64,000 bases of DNA from Typhlomys cinereus (taxonomy: Eukaryota > Chordata > Mammalia > Rodentia > Platacanthomyidae): the NCBI GenBank assembly GCA_023101885.1, contig JALPQD010000294.1:733501-797500 (forward strand). The letters are read 5' to 3'. Positions within the stretch are counted from its first letter, which is position 1. Each line of letters opens with the position of its first letter. Shown here in pieces: positions 32,830-44,951 of the stretch. The translations under genes were made by a program, and so were the position numbers. The notes under the pieces were generated by a model, which saw only the letters and a list, made by a program, of their open reading frames with translations, ran no database searches and was not told the origin of the DNA.

Positions 32830-33905
32830 GGACTTCTCAGGCCGGGGGTTCGGGCAAGCTTCTAAATCTTAAGGCCGTGCCCTAAGAAGCCATGCTTTGT
32901 CGCACCTTCTCACCGTGGCCCTTGCTTTCTAGGAATTGAACAGTGAGGCGATGTGATGTCCTGGTTTGGATACAAGTCCTGGCTGGTCCCGTCCACAAGG
33001 AGCAGTTTCTCCAATCGGGATCTCACCTGCAGCAACAGGAAAGAAAAGAAAAGACAAAGAAGCAGAAATCATGCTATATGTATCCAATTGAAACTTTTAA
33101 ACACACAAATTTGTAGTTCTTAATCATTTCCTTGTGCAGGACACCCAAGTTTTACGCTCGTCCGTTACATGATTTCAATGCAATAATAAGGTAAAATAGT
33201 AATTCCTTCAACAATACCGAGCAGGGTCAGCGCAGGATTAGGACTGGGAGCGCTCCTTAGGAGGGACAAGGTCCCTGAGTAGCTCCAAGACCACGACGAA
33301 AAATAGCTATGTATGAGAATGGCTCGAAATGATTCCTCGCTGAGTATCTTCTTTGAGTCGATACCACGAAGAGGACGACTACCACAAGCCAAACTTCCCT
33401 GGGACGCTGTCTGCACCTGCTTTCCTCAGCGCCGCGTTCCCAGGGACATCCAACATGAAATGATCGGCTTTCGCCTCTTACAAAGTTCTACAGGTTCTCT
33501 TCGGTCGTGCCCCTTTGCCACTAGCTGTTTCGTGGCTCCCCGTCACAACAACCTGGGCTCCCGCTAATGAGAGGTCAGTCCCGGACTAGAAGCATGCATA
33601 GCACAACTGACAGCTTGCAACAGGTCAACGTCTGGGACGGGGACTAGTGCTGGTGACAGGTGTAAATGACCTGTTTCCACTCGTCAATCTGCTTCATTGT
33701 ATTTGTTGAGCAAGGAGATGTTCTCGGAACACTCTCAGAACGAAGTAAAAGGAGGTCCAAACATTCCAGAACGATGCCCCCATATTCATCTTCAAACCCC
33801 CCCAGGAATACACAGCGCCCTCTGACTTCATACACCTTGGGGAGGATCTGTCTTTTCCAGGATCTGTCCGATGTCCGTCTAATTCGTACCTTACTCACCA
33901 GACCC
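32830..33905 (-). other. Conserved upstream segment of block A
   Basis: Lies 5' of the U2AF1-like frame. It aligns with 63000-64000 nearly base for base and with 55640-57260 at lower identity (for example GTTTGGATACAAGTCCTGGCTGG, GGGACATCCAACATGAAATGATC). No open frame is shared between copies, so it looks like flank or leader and not a second gene. Confidence 0.8.
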
Positions 33906-33909
33906 TCTG

Positions 33910-34440
33910 TATCGGTCAGGGTTCTCTAGGGCCACACAATCCACAGAAGGACATAACCTACTGAACGAGAATTGATTGAATTGGCTTACTATTAGGGCCG
34001 CCCGAGCCGCTCGGTACACGTAGTGTCCGTGCTTGACAGCTGAAAGCTGGAAGATTCCTGCAGAGTCTTTTGCAGCCTTTGGCGGTGGGAGGGCTGCACG
34101 TGGAAGAAGCTCCGAAGCAGGCGACTGGAAGGAAGGACTCTTTTTAGCACAGCTTCCCCAGTGTCTCCCTCCAAGGCGGCTGCGTATCTGGGTCCTGTGG
34201 TCTGTTCTGTCGGGGGCGGGGGGACGGATCCTGGGGCGAGGCTCGTGGGGCTGGGTCTTGCTACTCTAAACGGTGCTCTGCATAACTCCCTGAAAGGTCA
34301 GTGGATCAAGTTCACACCCAGAATTAAGGAGGCACGCTCCCCCGCCACTGCACGGCACCGTGAAATTGCTTGAACAGGACCCTCTGAAACACGGGGCTCG
34401 GATAGGATTGAGTGGGGAAGGCAACGAACGCCGACTAAAA
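33910..34440 (+). mobile_element. ERVL-type LTR in block A
   Basis: GTCAGGGTTCTCTAGGGCCAC start, AATTGATTGAATTGGCTTAC, and an end near GATCAAGTTCACACCCAGAATTAAGG. The same LTR at the same position in the block recurs at 58312-58880. Confidence 0.7.
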
Positions 34441-34502
34441 GTGTGAAAATCAGGTCTTTTCCCTGAGAAGAACGCGGAACAAGACCGTCGGGCGGAGATT
34501 TA

Positions 34503-34567
34503 ACAAGGAGAGGAGGGAGGGAAGGAAGGGGAGGGAGGGAGCGGAGGGGAGGGAGGGAGGAAGGAAG
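34503..34567. repeat. GGGA/GGAA-rich purine tract
   Basis: Irregular AGGGAGGGAAGG units, 65 bp, at the right edge of block A and directly next to the 44-bp inverted match. Confidence 0.9.
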
Positions 34568-35960
34568 TCCACCTTAGTCTTGAGAACATCTCTATTGAGA
34601 GACAAACCTTTTTCAGAACTATTAGTTGGTACTTATGGTCGCAACTTCCTGCCATTTGCTTTCGACTCAGCAGAATAAATCTAGCTGGAGGTTGGTGGTC
34701 TAATTCAAGGATCTCCCTTGGGGGGCATTTCTCATCATCATCTAATATGTATAGAGTCCATGTCTGAGAACAGATTACCACAAGTTGTCTCTTTTTCAGA
34801 TTAATAAGAATAAGCATTCTCCAGTTTAGTTCTTGAACACAGGATGTGGAAACCTCTCTTTAGCTGGAGTGTAGGGTTCATGGATTTGGGAAAGGACCAT
34901 AGCTCAGAAAGGTTCTGCCAAGCAACAAAAAGCCAGCAGCTGACTGCAAGGTCAGTGTCATACCAAGCATGGTCAGCAGAGGATGCCCCACTGACATCCT
35001 AAAACCTGGAGTGGTCAGGAGGGAGGCTCTGATGATGTCTTAATTCTTGACAGAGGGTGTTCTCCACACCCTCTGCCAGTGTTAAATGGTTATAGGGTCC
35101 ATGATCCACCATGACTGAAGTTTCTTGAGTTACCTCTGCTACTTAACACAGATGTATGGTCATTATCTCAGACATGAAACACATTTCCTTCAGAGTGAAG
35201 CACGCTAGGCATTTCCCTCTATTAACTTTCAAAACCTAAAGCCAAATAGATCCCCACCGTCTGACACAGACAAACAAAGGTTGGGTATCCCTCCAGGAGA
35301 GATCATACAAATTTGAACACTGAGGTGATACAGGTTTCCTGCTTCAGGCCAGAATTCACGCACACATTCACACAGAGCTTAAAACATTCCCCCCTCTATT
35401 TCAAAAGTGTTCTTCTTCTTCCCCTCTCCTTGAGAAGCATGCTTATATTGGGCCCTAGACGGAGGCAATCATGAGAAAACGACAAGTGGGCTAAACAGAA
35501 ACAGTTTATTGATCACAGGAGAATAACTAATTGATTAAGGAAGCAATGAAGCTGGGGAGCTGAATCTGAGGGCATGGAGGGTGGTCCTTTTAAAGGCAAA
35601 AACTGCAAGCAGGTGTGCAGTTTGGGGAGGTAGGGAGTGCTGGTGACATTTAATATGATTGGTTGCTGATGGGAGAAAAAGTAACATTGTTATAAAATAT
35701 AACTGTTTTAGGATGTTTGGTAGCTATCCTAAGAATTTTTTGGTAGCTATCCTAACAGTGTAGTTAAGTGTTCTGGTACCTGATTAGAGGGTGCTATTCT
35801 GTGTTTTTTTCCCCTGGAACAGGTTGGTGAATTCTCAGTTAGGGCAGGGCAGGTCATAGAGGTAGCAAATGGACAAAATGGAGTTGCTTCTGTCCTTTCA
35901 CTTAGAGGACAGACCTAGATTTTCTTTACCTTAGTTTCTGAGTCCCTTTGTGGTCACCAA
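34568..35960 (-). mobile_element. Minus-strand ERV/LTR fragment
   Basis: Read on the minus strand, 35820-35440 has LTR character: ACCAATCAT, a TATA-like TTTAAAAGG, and AATAAACTG at about 35507-35499. A purine stretch GAAATAGAGGGGGGAA at about 35405-35390 precedes TGTTTTAAGC. 34817-34560 reads open on the minus strand but matches nothing I can name. Its family and limits are uncertain. Confidence 0.45.
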
Positions 35961-35961
35961 A

Positions 35962-36193
35962 TGTTGCAGGGAATAGTCTTTTCTCTACTGGCCAAACCCT
36001 ATGTTGGGGGCCTTGCCTCAGGGGACTCCACATGTGTGGTTCCCGAGTTCATTTCTAGTTTGTTGTTTCTCATGGCATTCAATATCTGGAGTCCATGAGT
36101 TCCATTCTTTCTCTCACTTAATAAACTCTGCTTTTGTCCTCTACCTGTGTTCTGGTTTCAATCTTCGATTCTGAACAAAAAAACCCTGCAACA
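35962..36193 (+). mobile_element. Short LTR with perfect inverted ends
   Basis: Starts TGTTGCAGGG and ends CCCTGCAACA, a perfect 10-bp inverted terminal repeat. AATAAA lies at 36120-36125. It is 232 bp long and in the same orientation as the retroviral remnants that follow. A related poly(A)-region fragment lies at 51375-51440. Confidence 0.65.
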
Positions 36194-36218
36194 AATGGAT
36201 AGATAAATCCCACAACAT

Positions 36219-36238
36219 TTGGTGCTCAATGTGGGACA
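36219..36238 (+). other. Primer-binding-site-like sequence
   Basis: TTTGGTGCTCAATGTGGGAC fits a decayed tRNA-Lys-type primer binding site of betaretroviruses; all the differences I see are transitions. It sits between the LTR and the pol remnants. Confidence 0.5.
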
Positions 36239-36239
36239 T

Positions 36240-36880
36240 TTGGCAAGCAGAGGAAAGACAGTTTACTGTAACACAATCAGAAAGAAGGAAGGGGGAAAAG
36301 CCTTGAAAAGGGGGACAAAGTTTTAAAACTTCAGTGTTTATTTTTTAAAAAAGTATTTATATTCAAAAGAAAATAACATCAACAATCAAAGTATCTCAAT
36401 AAGGCTTATTTGTTTTTAATGTGAAGGGTGCTAGCAACATTGACAAGTTATGTACATTCTAAGCAAAGAATCTGAGGCTTTTTATGCCTGATGTGGTACA
36501 GGGGACTCAACTGTGTTCCACTCACTGAGGTGCTGTCAGAATGCTTCCAATCTTTTAGAAAATAAGGAGATTTGGGTAACTATGTACTTCTGTGTGCTGA
36601 CACAGGGCCCAGTTATACTCAAGGACTTTTTATCTTTAAGGAGATTCCTATCCAAAGTCTTGAAGAGAAATGACACCAAAGCCATCAACAGCTTTACAAA
36701 AAAGAGCAAAAGGCTCTTCAAATTACTCAAATAAAACACATAAGTTTGTATATAAATTTCTCACCACTTCTAATTTTCACATCTCTGAATTTGTCTATTT
36801 AATTATTATGGGACTGTGCTTATTTGAAATAGATCCTTCTTTCAATTAATTTAAAAAGAGTAATTCATCAATATTTGGTA
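36240..36880 (+). other. ERV gag/pro region, not readable
   Basis: AT-rich, no recognisable gag or protease word in any frame. The position between the primer-site-like sequence and pol is the only reason to assign it. Confidence 0.35.
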
Positions 36881-36889
36881 ATGGTTGCA

Positions 36890-38425
36890 GATTTAATCAT
36901 TACAGGCAGAAAACCTGCAAAACAAATCATTGGAGAAGAGCCTCAGAAAATTGTTCTTCCTTATGATGTCTCTCAAATTTATTATTTACAGCAAACTTCT
37001 GATTATTTTGCCATTTGTTTTAGTTCAATATCCTTTTAAGATTGATAATCATTTTCCTTAAAATTAACTTTTAGATTTTGATTCTAAACATTTATTTGAT
37101 TTTCCCCACTTTTTGAGAAACTCCCTTTGCCAACCCCATGGGATAGCTGTTTTTACAGATGCTCCAGGAGGAGAAAGTGGTATTGATCTGCCAGTGAGAT
37201 CGACCAATTTTTTTGGATTCAAGGAAAGGATGTTTCTGCATAACAAATGGAATTGTATATGGTGTATGTTGTTTTATTCCAATTCCCTCATCCATTAAAC
37301 ATTTGTTTTCTGATCTTAGATATACAGTTTTAGCAGTGAAATGTTTGTAAAACTGCATGGGTGTTTGATGGAATGCATCCTGTATATCACCTTTTCCTTT
37401 TTAAAAAAAAATAAGATTCAGTCTCTCACTCATTCCAGTAAAAACCCCATTTTTATTTCTCACCAGAGTCTCAAAATGCACTACCCAGCCCTTTGGCAGA
37501 AGGAAATACTTAGCCAGATTATTTATTTACAGGAACTGTTAATGCAGATATGATATCAACTGTGAACTGGTCACATGCTGTTTATCTTCAAAATTCTTAT
37601 TTCTTATGAGCCCGATTTCTTTTACAAAAGGAAAAGCTTAATTAATTGTTAAAACAATGTCCTTCTGCATAAAGGCCCTTGTCTTCCTACCCAGTGTTAC
37701 CTAGAGGACTGTGTCCAAATCATATCTGGTAGTTTAGTCATGTCCCTTCTTTTGGGAAGTGATAACATGTTCAAGTTATTGATGATACATGTTTCTTATA
37801 TATTTTTGCTTTACCTTTATCAAGAGAAGCTGTTATTCATGCCATTTTCTTTCTTATTAGGGCTTCTGCAGTAAAAGATTACATGACAAATATTGAAAAC
37901 TGACAATGCACTTGCATATACTTCACCACATTAAAAAACTTTCTTTCCACTTATGAGATTTCTCACATCACAAGAATTCCATACAATCCTCAAGGCCAGG
38001 GTTTTGTAGATCGAGGTAATGGTATGCTTAAGAGTTATTTAAAAATTAAAGAGATGAAGGGAAGACAGCTAATGATACTCTTTATAATATTCTTTCCTCC
38101 ATCCTTTATACTTTAAAAGAGTTAAACACAGGGAAAGATGTACTTAGAGCAGCAGAGCACCTTTGTAATTTGCCAGATTACCTGGTAATATGGAAAGAAT
38201 TCTTGCCAGTTGTGGTAGCACATGCCAGTGGGATATGCTTAAGAGACAGAGGAAGGAGGATCAGGAGCTCCAGGCCAGCCTGGGATACACCTTAAAATTA
38301 AAAGAAAGAAAGAAAGATTACATGACAAGCCCAGTGTGGGACTTGAACCCAAGACATGTTCATCTTTCTCCCAAGGATATACCTCCCACTTGGCTTCCTG
38401 AACAAGTGAAGAAGGAGAACCTCCA
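36890..38425 (+). pseudogene. Betaretrovirus-like ERV pol remnant (RNase H, integrase)
   Basis: Old endogenous retrovirus, class II by resemblance. 36930-37000 reads as the connection region (IYYLQQTSDYF). 37145-37165 holds the RNase H start word VFTDA. The integrase core is in frame pieces at 37650-38060 (for example NHIW, HVPSFGK and IPYNPQGQGFV). The integrase C-terminus ends in PPTWLPEQVKK near 38385-38415. A B1 SINE (about 38200-38310) lies between core and C-terminus. Many stops and frameshifts are present; the reverse-transcriptase palm is not visible. It cannot make an enzyme. Confidence 0.75.
38200..38312 (+). mobile_element. B1 SINE in ERV pol
   Basis: GTTGTGGTAGCACATGCCAG, CAGAGGAAGGAGGATCAGGAG, CCAGGCCAGCCTGGGATACACC, then an A-rich AAGAAAGAAAG tail. 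Plus orientation. Confidence 0.85.
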
Positions 38426-38429
38426 GTAC

Positions 38430-39662
38430 CAGATGTCCCAAATGTGACCGAAAAAATTAGGAATGAATCGACCCCAACACCATCTAACACCAGTTTCTAT
38501 GTGAGAGGCATCAAAACATTGAGCAAGGAAGGAATATGGCCAGTTCCTGAGCAACACTTCCACTATTTGTTTGTTGCAATGATCCACCTGTCTTGTATGG
38601 AGTGAATTGAATAGAGTGAGACATTCCTGTACATGTCAATGACACTCAGCTCCTAGGAGGACTTACAGCAGAACCACCAGGCAACAAATTTCTAGATTTA
38701 ATTTTACAAGGAGTTTACAGATATAGTCATGTATGTGGCTTACTGAGTCTGATTCCCAGCTGCCTCACTGTAATTTCCAATAGCCACATTACAATTGAAT
38801 CATTAAGGAGAACCGTATATGTGGATAATACTCATGCATGGGTCAGATTTAAAACAGGATCATTATATACTGAAAGGAAAGAGTTTCGTAAAAGCTGAAA
38901 TCACCTTTTCCTTCCATTCTTCCACAATGGAGAGCTTGGGATCATCATGACATAGGCACTAGACAAGTTCTGCTAGACTGGTCTGTGCCAGATGCAAAGA
39001 CTGAAGCTGAGGACTAAAAAATCTTCTCTAAGGAAGGTTTGATAGTGGTCTTTGGTCTGACATGATAGGATTCTTACAGACAGAATTTTAGAAATTACTG
39101 GCAGCATTAATACTTGCTGTACTTGCCTCAAAACAAAATGTGGATATAACTGAGTGTGGATATGAGAATACCTCTATGCAGTTGATTAAAGCTAGTGTCC
39201 CCCGTTCATATCTGATAGTTGCTCATAACTTGTTAAAATCTCTTCAGAAGTTTTCCCCTGATAGAAAGCTTATCATACCTGAAGATCATGCCATGGACAG
39301 ACATGGACACTTTCTTTAAAGGATGTTCTCTTTCTAAGTGCATAAGTCCTGATTTAAGTGTTACAGCCTTTTTATTGTTAAGCACCCACTTTTTATTAGA
39401 GTGCCTGCTACAATATCTGAACAGGGCATTGAATTTTACATGAATTACTTAGTTACTTAGCCTAAGAGATTTGAGAGACTTGGTATATCGGCACTTGTAG
39501 TTGATGTTAGTCTTATTTCCAGACAGTTATAGTGCTATGGCCCTATCAAGTACTACTCATGCGACTTCTTTTGTAGACGATATGAGCAGGAATGTATCTG
39601 TTCTTTTCCTTACAGATTCAGTTAAAAATTGGTCAAGAAATTGATACAAAGCTGAATATGTT
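38430..39662 (+). pseudogene. ERV env remnant, part 1
   Basis: Degenerate env region downstream of pol. Little of the surface subunit can be read. Near 39560-39660 a transmembrane-subunit word (TSFVDDMSRNVS) and, after a frameshift, KIGQEIDTKLNMLEQAI are visible, the heptad-repeat region typical of betaretroviral-type TM proteins. The region is cut at 39662 by an L1 and continues at 46470. It is full of stops. Confidence 0.65.
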
Positions 39663-39678
39663 AGAACAAGCTATTTTT

Positions 39679-40754
39679 TTTTATTTCAGCTCATACAAAC
39701 TTATTAGGTACACCAGTTCCCTCCCTCCCTCCTCCTCCCCCCGTACCCCCTGCTTCCCCTCCCCACCCCTCTCCCTCCCCATCCCCCAGTGCCTCCCACC
39801 CCAATTCCCAGAGAGTCCTTTCTTGTGCATGACTGATTTTCCTCTGGGCCCTCCTCTCCGATGACGTACAAGGACCCAGTGGCCTTTGCCGAACCCTTTC
39901 CCGTGTTTCCCCTTAGGTATAGGAACACTGCTGTGGCTGCCAATCCTTTGCCTCCAAGGATCTTGGTGCCTTTAGCAAATGCTAGACTTTGTGAGGTCAA
40001 CAGTGTGTTGGACAATGCGCAGGGCATGCAAAGTCCAATTATGATTGCTTCAGCCCTAACTAGTATAGAGTATCTTACATATGATAAAATCACAAGACTC
40101 TAACAGCTTTTTGTCTCTGGCCAGGGGGTAACATACAATGCCCACCAGGATGGAGTGAAGGGCATTGCAGGAGCAGCAAAACTGCAAAAGAAAATCAACA
40201 AACCACAATCCAGAACTTCAGAGACTCTATATCAACCACCTAGAACTAGGCCAGCTTAGTCTCTCCCCATCTTGAAGCTCAGGGAAATTTGCGGAAGAGG
40301 GGGCGGTAAGAGTGTAAGAGCATAAGGATGGGAGGAGCAATGATATGTAAGATACTCTATACTAGTTAGGGCTGAAGCAATCATAATTGGACTTTGCATG
40401 CCCTGCGCATTGTCCAACACACTGTTGACCTCACAAAGTCTAGCATCTGCTAAAGGCACCAAGATCCTTGGAGGCAAAGGATTGGCAGCCACAGCAGTGT
40501 TCCTATACCTAAGGGGAACACGGGAAAGGGTTCGGCAAAGGCCACTGGGTCCTTGTACGTCATCGGAGAGGAGGGCCCAGAGGAAAATCAGTCATGCACA
40601 AGAAAGGACTCTCTGGGAATTGGGGTGGGAGGCACTGGGGGATGGGGAGGGAGAAGGGTGGGGAGGGGGAGCAGGGGGTACGGGGGGAGGAGGAGGGAGG
40701 GAGGGAACTGGTGTACCTAATAAGTTTGTATGAGCTGAAATTAAAAAAAAAAAG
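39679..40754. repeat. Inverted duplication inside the L1 II 3'UTR
   Basis: 39681-40082 (minus) and 40358-40745 (plus) are the same terminal ~390 bp of L1 3'UTR in opposite orientation and differ at only a few sites. The spacer 40083-40357 continues the plus-strand copy. Minus-strand 3'UTR resumes at 40755 (GCACATTCAAAGGTAG). About 270 bp of the minus L1 3'UTR is missing at the junction. Confidence 0.88.
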
Positions 40755-41084
40755 CACATTCAAAGGTAGATGTAATAAAAGTGGGAAACCACAGTGAGGG
40801 AGGGGTCTATCACCCATTTGCAAAATTGTTACTTTTTATCTGCCAGACTATATGCCCTCCTCTTCTGGTAAGATCACTCCCCCTCAGTAGTAAATGATCA
40901 GGAACAAAAGTCTGTGAACTTAATCAGATGTCTCATTACTTATTTGGGTCCTTGGTGGAGGCCTATTTTCCCTGCTGTAACATGGTCCCTTCTCTCCTTC
41001 TTTCTGGTGTGGCCCTCCTACCCCATCCCTCCTGTTCATAATCCTTGGAATTACTGTCTCTAGGTGGGCCGGGTGGGTTTGGTA

Positions 41085-44000
41085 CTAGGAGCCACCTATT
41101 AGGGAGTACATACGACACTTAATTTTCTGGGTCTGGGATACTTCACTTAATATAATTGTTTCTAATTACATCCATTTCCCGGCAAATTCCAGTAATTCAT
41201 CATTTTTGATGGCTGAGTAGTACTCCATTGTATAGATGTACCACAGTTTCCTTATCCACTCGTCAACTGTTGGACATTTGGGCTGATTCCATGACTTTGC
41301 TATTGTAAACAGTGCTGCTATGAACATGGTCGTGCTTGTGCTATCGAGGTGAACCTCTGCTGTATGGGGGGTTATTCCCAAAAGTGGAATAGCAGGGTCA
41401 TATGGCATTTCAATCTTTAATTTCTTTAAGAATCTCCAGACAGCTCGCCAGAGTGGCTGTATGAGCCTGCATTCCCACCAGCAATGTAGGAGAGCTCCCC
41501 TCTCTCCACATCCTCTCCAGCATTTGTCGTTGTTAGTATTGTGGATTTTTGCCATCCTGACCGGGGTGATATGATATCTCAGGGAAGTTTTGATTTGCAT
41601 TTCCCTGATGGCTAAAGAAGTGGAGCATTTTTTAAGATATTTGTTAGACATTTTAATTTCATCCCTGGTAAAGTTTCTTTTAAGTTCCAGGGCCCATTTT
41701 TTAATTGGGCCATTGGTTTCCTTGGTGTTTAGTTTTCTAAGTTCTTTGTGCACTCTGGACAGTAGAGCTCTATCAGATATGTGGTTAGTGAAGATTTTCT
41801 CCCATTCTGTGGGTTGCCTTTGAGCTCGTGTTACAATCTCTTTATCTGAACAGAAGCTCTTTAATTTCACAAGATCCCAACTGCTGAGAGTTGGTAGCAG
41901 TGACTGTGCCATTGGATGTCTGTTTAGGAACTGTTGGCCTAGCCCAATCAGCTCGAGGGAGTTCCCTATCCTTTCAACTATGGTTTTTATAGTCTCTGGC
42001 CTGATATCAAGGTCCTGATCCATTTGGAATTAAGTCTTTTACATGGTGACAAGTACGGGTCCAGCTTTAATCTTCTGCATGTGGAGATCCAGTTTTGCCA
42101 GCACCATTTGTTGAAGATGCTGTTCTTTTTCCATTGGATTCTTTGGGCCCCTTTGTCAAAGACCAAATGGCTGTAACTTTGTGGGCTTATATCTGGGTCT
42201 TCAATCCTTATCCATTGATCTGTGTGTCTATTTTGGAGCCAGTAACAGGCTGTCTTTACAACTATGGATTTGTAGTATAGACTAAGGTTTGGTATGGTTA
42301 TACCTCCAGCTGTGTTTTTGTTACTCAGGATTGTTTTTGCTATCCTGGGTCTTTTGTGCCTCCATATGAACTTTGAGATTGTTTGGTCAACTTCTTTGAA
42401 GAATTGCTTTGGGATTTTGATTGGTATAGCATTGAATCTGTATATTGCCTTTGGTAGGATGGTCATTTTCACGATGTTGATTCTGCCAATCCAGGAACAA
42501 GGGAGGTCTTTCCACCTTCTGGTGTCTTCGGCTATTTCTTTCTTTAGGGTTTTAAAGTTTTCATTGTAAAGGTCTTTTACCTCCTTAGTTAGGTTTATAC
42601 CAAGGTATTTCATTTTTTTATGGGCTATAATAAATGGCATTGTTTCTCTCAAAGCTTTTTCACTTCTTTCATTCTGGGCATATAGGAAGGCCTCTGATTT
42701 TTGCACATTTATTTTGTATCCTGCCACCCTGCTGAACTTCTCAATTAGTTCCAGGAGCTTCCTGGTGGAGTTTTTGGGATCACTCAGGTATAAGATCATG
42801 TCATCTGCAAATAGGGATAGTTTGACTTCTTCCTTGCCGATTTGAATCCCTCTTATGTCCCTTTCTTGTCTTATGGCTTCAGCTAACACTTCAAGTACAA
42901 TATTGAATAGAAGTGGTGAGAGTGGACAGCCTTGTCTAGTTCCTGATCAAAGTGGGAATGCTTCCAATTGTTCCCCATTGAGCATAATCCTTGCTGTGTG
43001 CTTGTTGTATATAGCTTTTATTATATTGATAAAGGTTCCTTCCATTCCTACTGTCTCTAGCGTTTTGATCATAAAAGGCTGTTGGATCTTGTCAAAAGCT
43101 TTTTCTGCATCTATCGAGAGTATCATGTGGTCTTGGACTTTGGACTGGTTTACATGATGAATTACATTTATTGATTTGCGTATGTTGAACCAACCTTGTG
43201 TGCCGGGGATGAAGCCTACTTGGTCCCCATGAATGATCTTTTTAATATGTTTTTGAATCCGATTTGCTAAGACTTTGTTGAGAATCTTTGCGTCTGTGTT
43301 CATCAGGGAGATGGGCCTATAGTTTTCTTTTTTAAGCGAATCTTTATTAGGTTTTGGGATTAAAATGATATTAGCTTCATAGAAGGAATTTGGTAGTGTT
43401 CCTTCCTCTGCTATTTGATGGAACAGTTTAAGGAGTATTGGTGTTATTAACTCCTTAAATGTCTTGTAGAACTCTGTGCTGAATCCATCTGGTCCAGGAC
43501 ATTTTTTGGTGGGAAGATTCGAGATTGCTTCTTCAATTTCCTTATATGTTATAGGACTATTTAAATAATTCACAACTTCCTGATTCAATTTAGGTAACTT
43601 GTGTTTACTTAGAAATTCATCCATCTCTTTTGTGTTGTCAAACTTCACAGAGTATAAGTTTTTGAAATATGATGTTATAATTCTCTGGATTTCTTGGGTA
43701 TCAGTAGTGATAACTCCATGTTCATTTCTAATTTTGTTAATTTGGGTTTTCTCTCTCTTGCTTTTGGTTAGTTTCGCTAGGGGTGTATCAATCTTATTGA
43801 TTTTTTCAAAGAACCAGCTTTTTGACTGGTTGATTTTTTCTATCGTTTTCTTATTCTCGATTTCAGATATTTCTCCCCTTATTTTGCTAATCTCCTCTCT
43901 TCTACTACTTTTGGGATCAGATTGCTCTAGTTTCTCTAAAGCTTTAAACTGCATTGTTAAGTTGTTTATTTCTGATGTTTCCATTTTTTTGACGTAGGCA

Positions 44001-44901
44001 TTAAGAGCTTACCTCTTAGAACAGCTTTCATTGTGTCCCAGAGATTTTGGTAAGTTGTATTTTCGTTGTCATTCACTTTCAGGAAATCTTGAATTTCCTT
44101 TTTAATTTCTTCCTGAATCCATGTCTCATTCAGCATCATAGTGTTAAGTTTCCAGGAGTTAGTGTATTTTCTCTTGTTTGATGTGTTGTGGATGTCCAGC
44201 TTTAGGCTGTGATGGTCTGATAGGGCACAGGTTAGAATTTCAACTTTCTTGTATATGTGTAGATTCATTTTGTGGCCCAATATGTGATCTATTTTGGAGA
44301 AAGTTCCGTGTGCTGCTGAGAAAAATGTGTATTCTTTGGTGCGTGGGTGAAAAGTTCAATAGAGATCTGTAAGGTCCATTTCTTTCAGGGTTTGATTAAG
44401 TTCCAAAGTGTCTCTGTTAAGCTTTTGACCTGTTGATCTATCCCATATTGAGAGGGCAGTGTTGAAGTCCCCAAGAATTATCGTTTGGGGATTGATTTCT
44501 TGCTTTAGACGCTGTAGGGTTTTCTTAATGAATGTGGAGGGGCCCGTATTGGGTGCATATATGTTCAGTATTGTGAAGTCTTCCTGGTGAATTGTACCTG
44601 TGACTAAAATGTAGTATCCATCCGTGTCTCTTATAATTTTCTTTGGTTTGAAATCCACTTTGTCTAATAGCATAATGGCTACCCCTGCCTGTTTTCTGCT
44701 TCCATTTGCTTGTAGAATTGTTGACCAGCCTTTTATTTTTAGAGCGTGCCTATCTTTTGTGGTGTGATGGGTTTCCTGCAGGCAGCAGATTGATGGATTG
44801 TGATTTTTAATCCATGTTTGTAATCTGTGTCTCTTGATCGGTGAATTAATTCTATTAACATTTAGTGTTATAATGGAGAAACTATTTTGAATTCCAGACA
44901 T
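41085..44901 (-). pseudogene. L1 II ORF2, several lesions
   Basis: Endonuclease/reverse transcriptase frame from ATG 44901 (MSGIQNSFSIITLNVNRINS). The endonuclease domain (about residues 1-240) carries ALSDHH near 44226. The reverse transcriptase has the FADD box at about 42802-42813, and a Cys-rich C-terminal region (CWRGCGERGALLHCWWEC) lies near 41495-41440. Lesions: TGA at 44358-44356 after LTDLY; a 7-bp deletion near 44008; TGA at about 42947 inside the segment before the FADD box; a frameshift near 42020; and TAA at 41168-41166, which removes about 22 codons of the usual C-terminus (normal stop near 41087-41085). Length without lesions would be about 1,270 codons. Confidence 0.93.
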
Positions 44902-44951
44902 TTATTATGTTTAGTAGCTTTTATAAGTATATTGCTTCATTTTTAATGATG

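Larger units (their letters stand above)
30610..34460 (-). repeat. U2AF1-derived duplicated block A
   Basis: Parts in plus coordinates: SINE remnant 30610-30683; downstream segment G0 30684-31232 with an inserted SINE; second downstream segment G1 31233-31900; U2AF1-like frame 31973-32695; upstream segment 32830-33905; ERVL-type LTR 33910-34440. The same order and sequence recur at 61235-64000, and in pieces at 55625-60850. G0 and G1 are tandem copies of one another. Confidence 0.88.
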
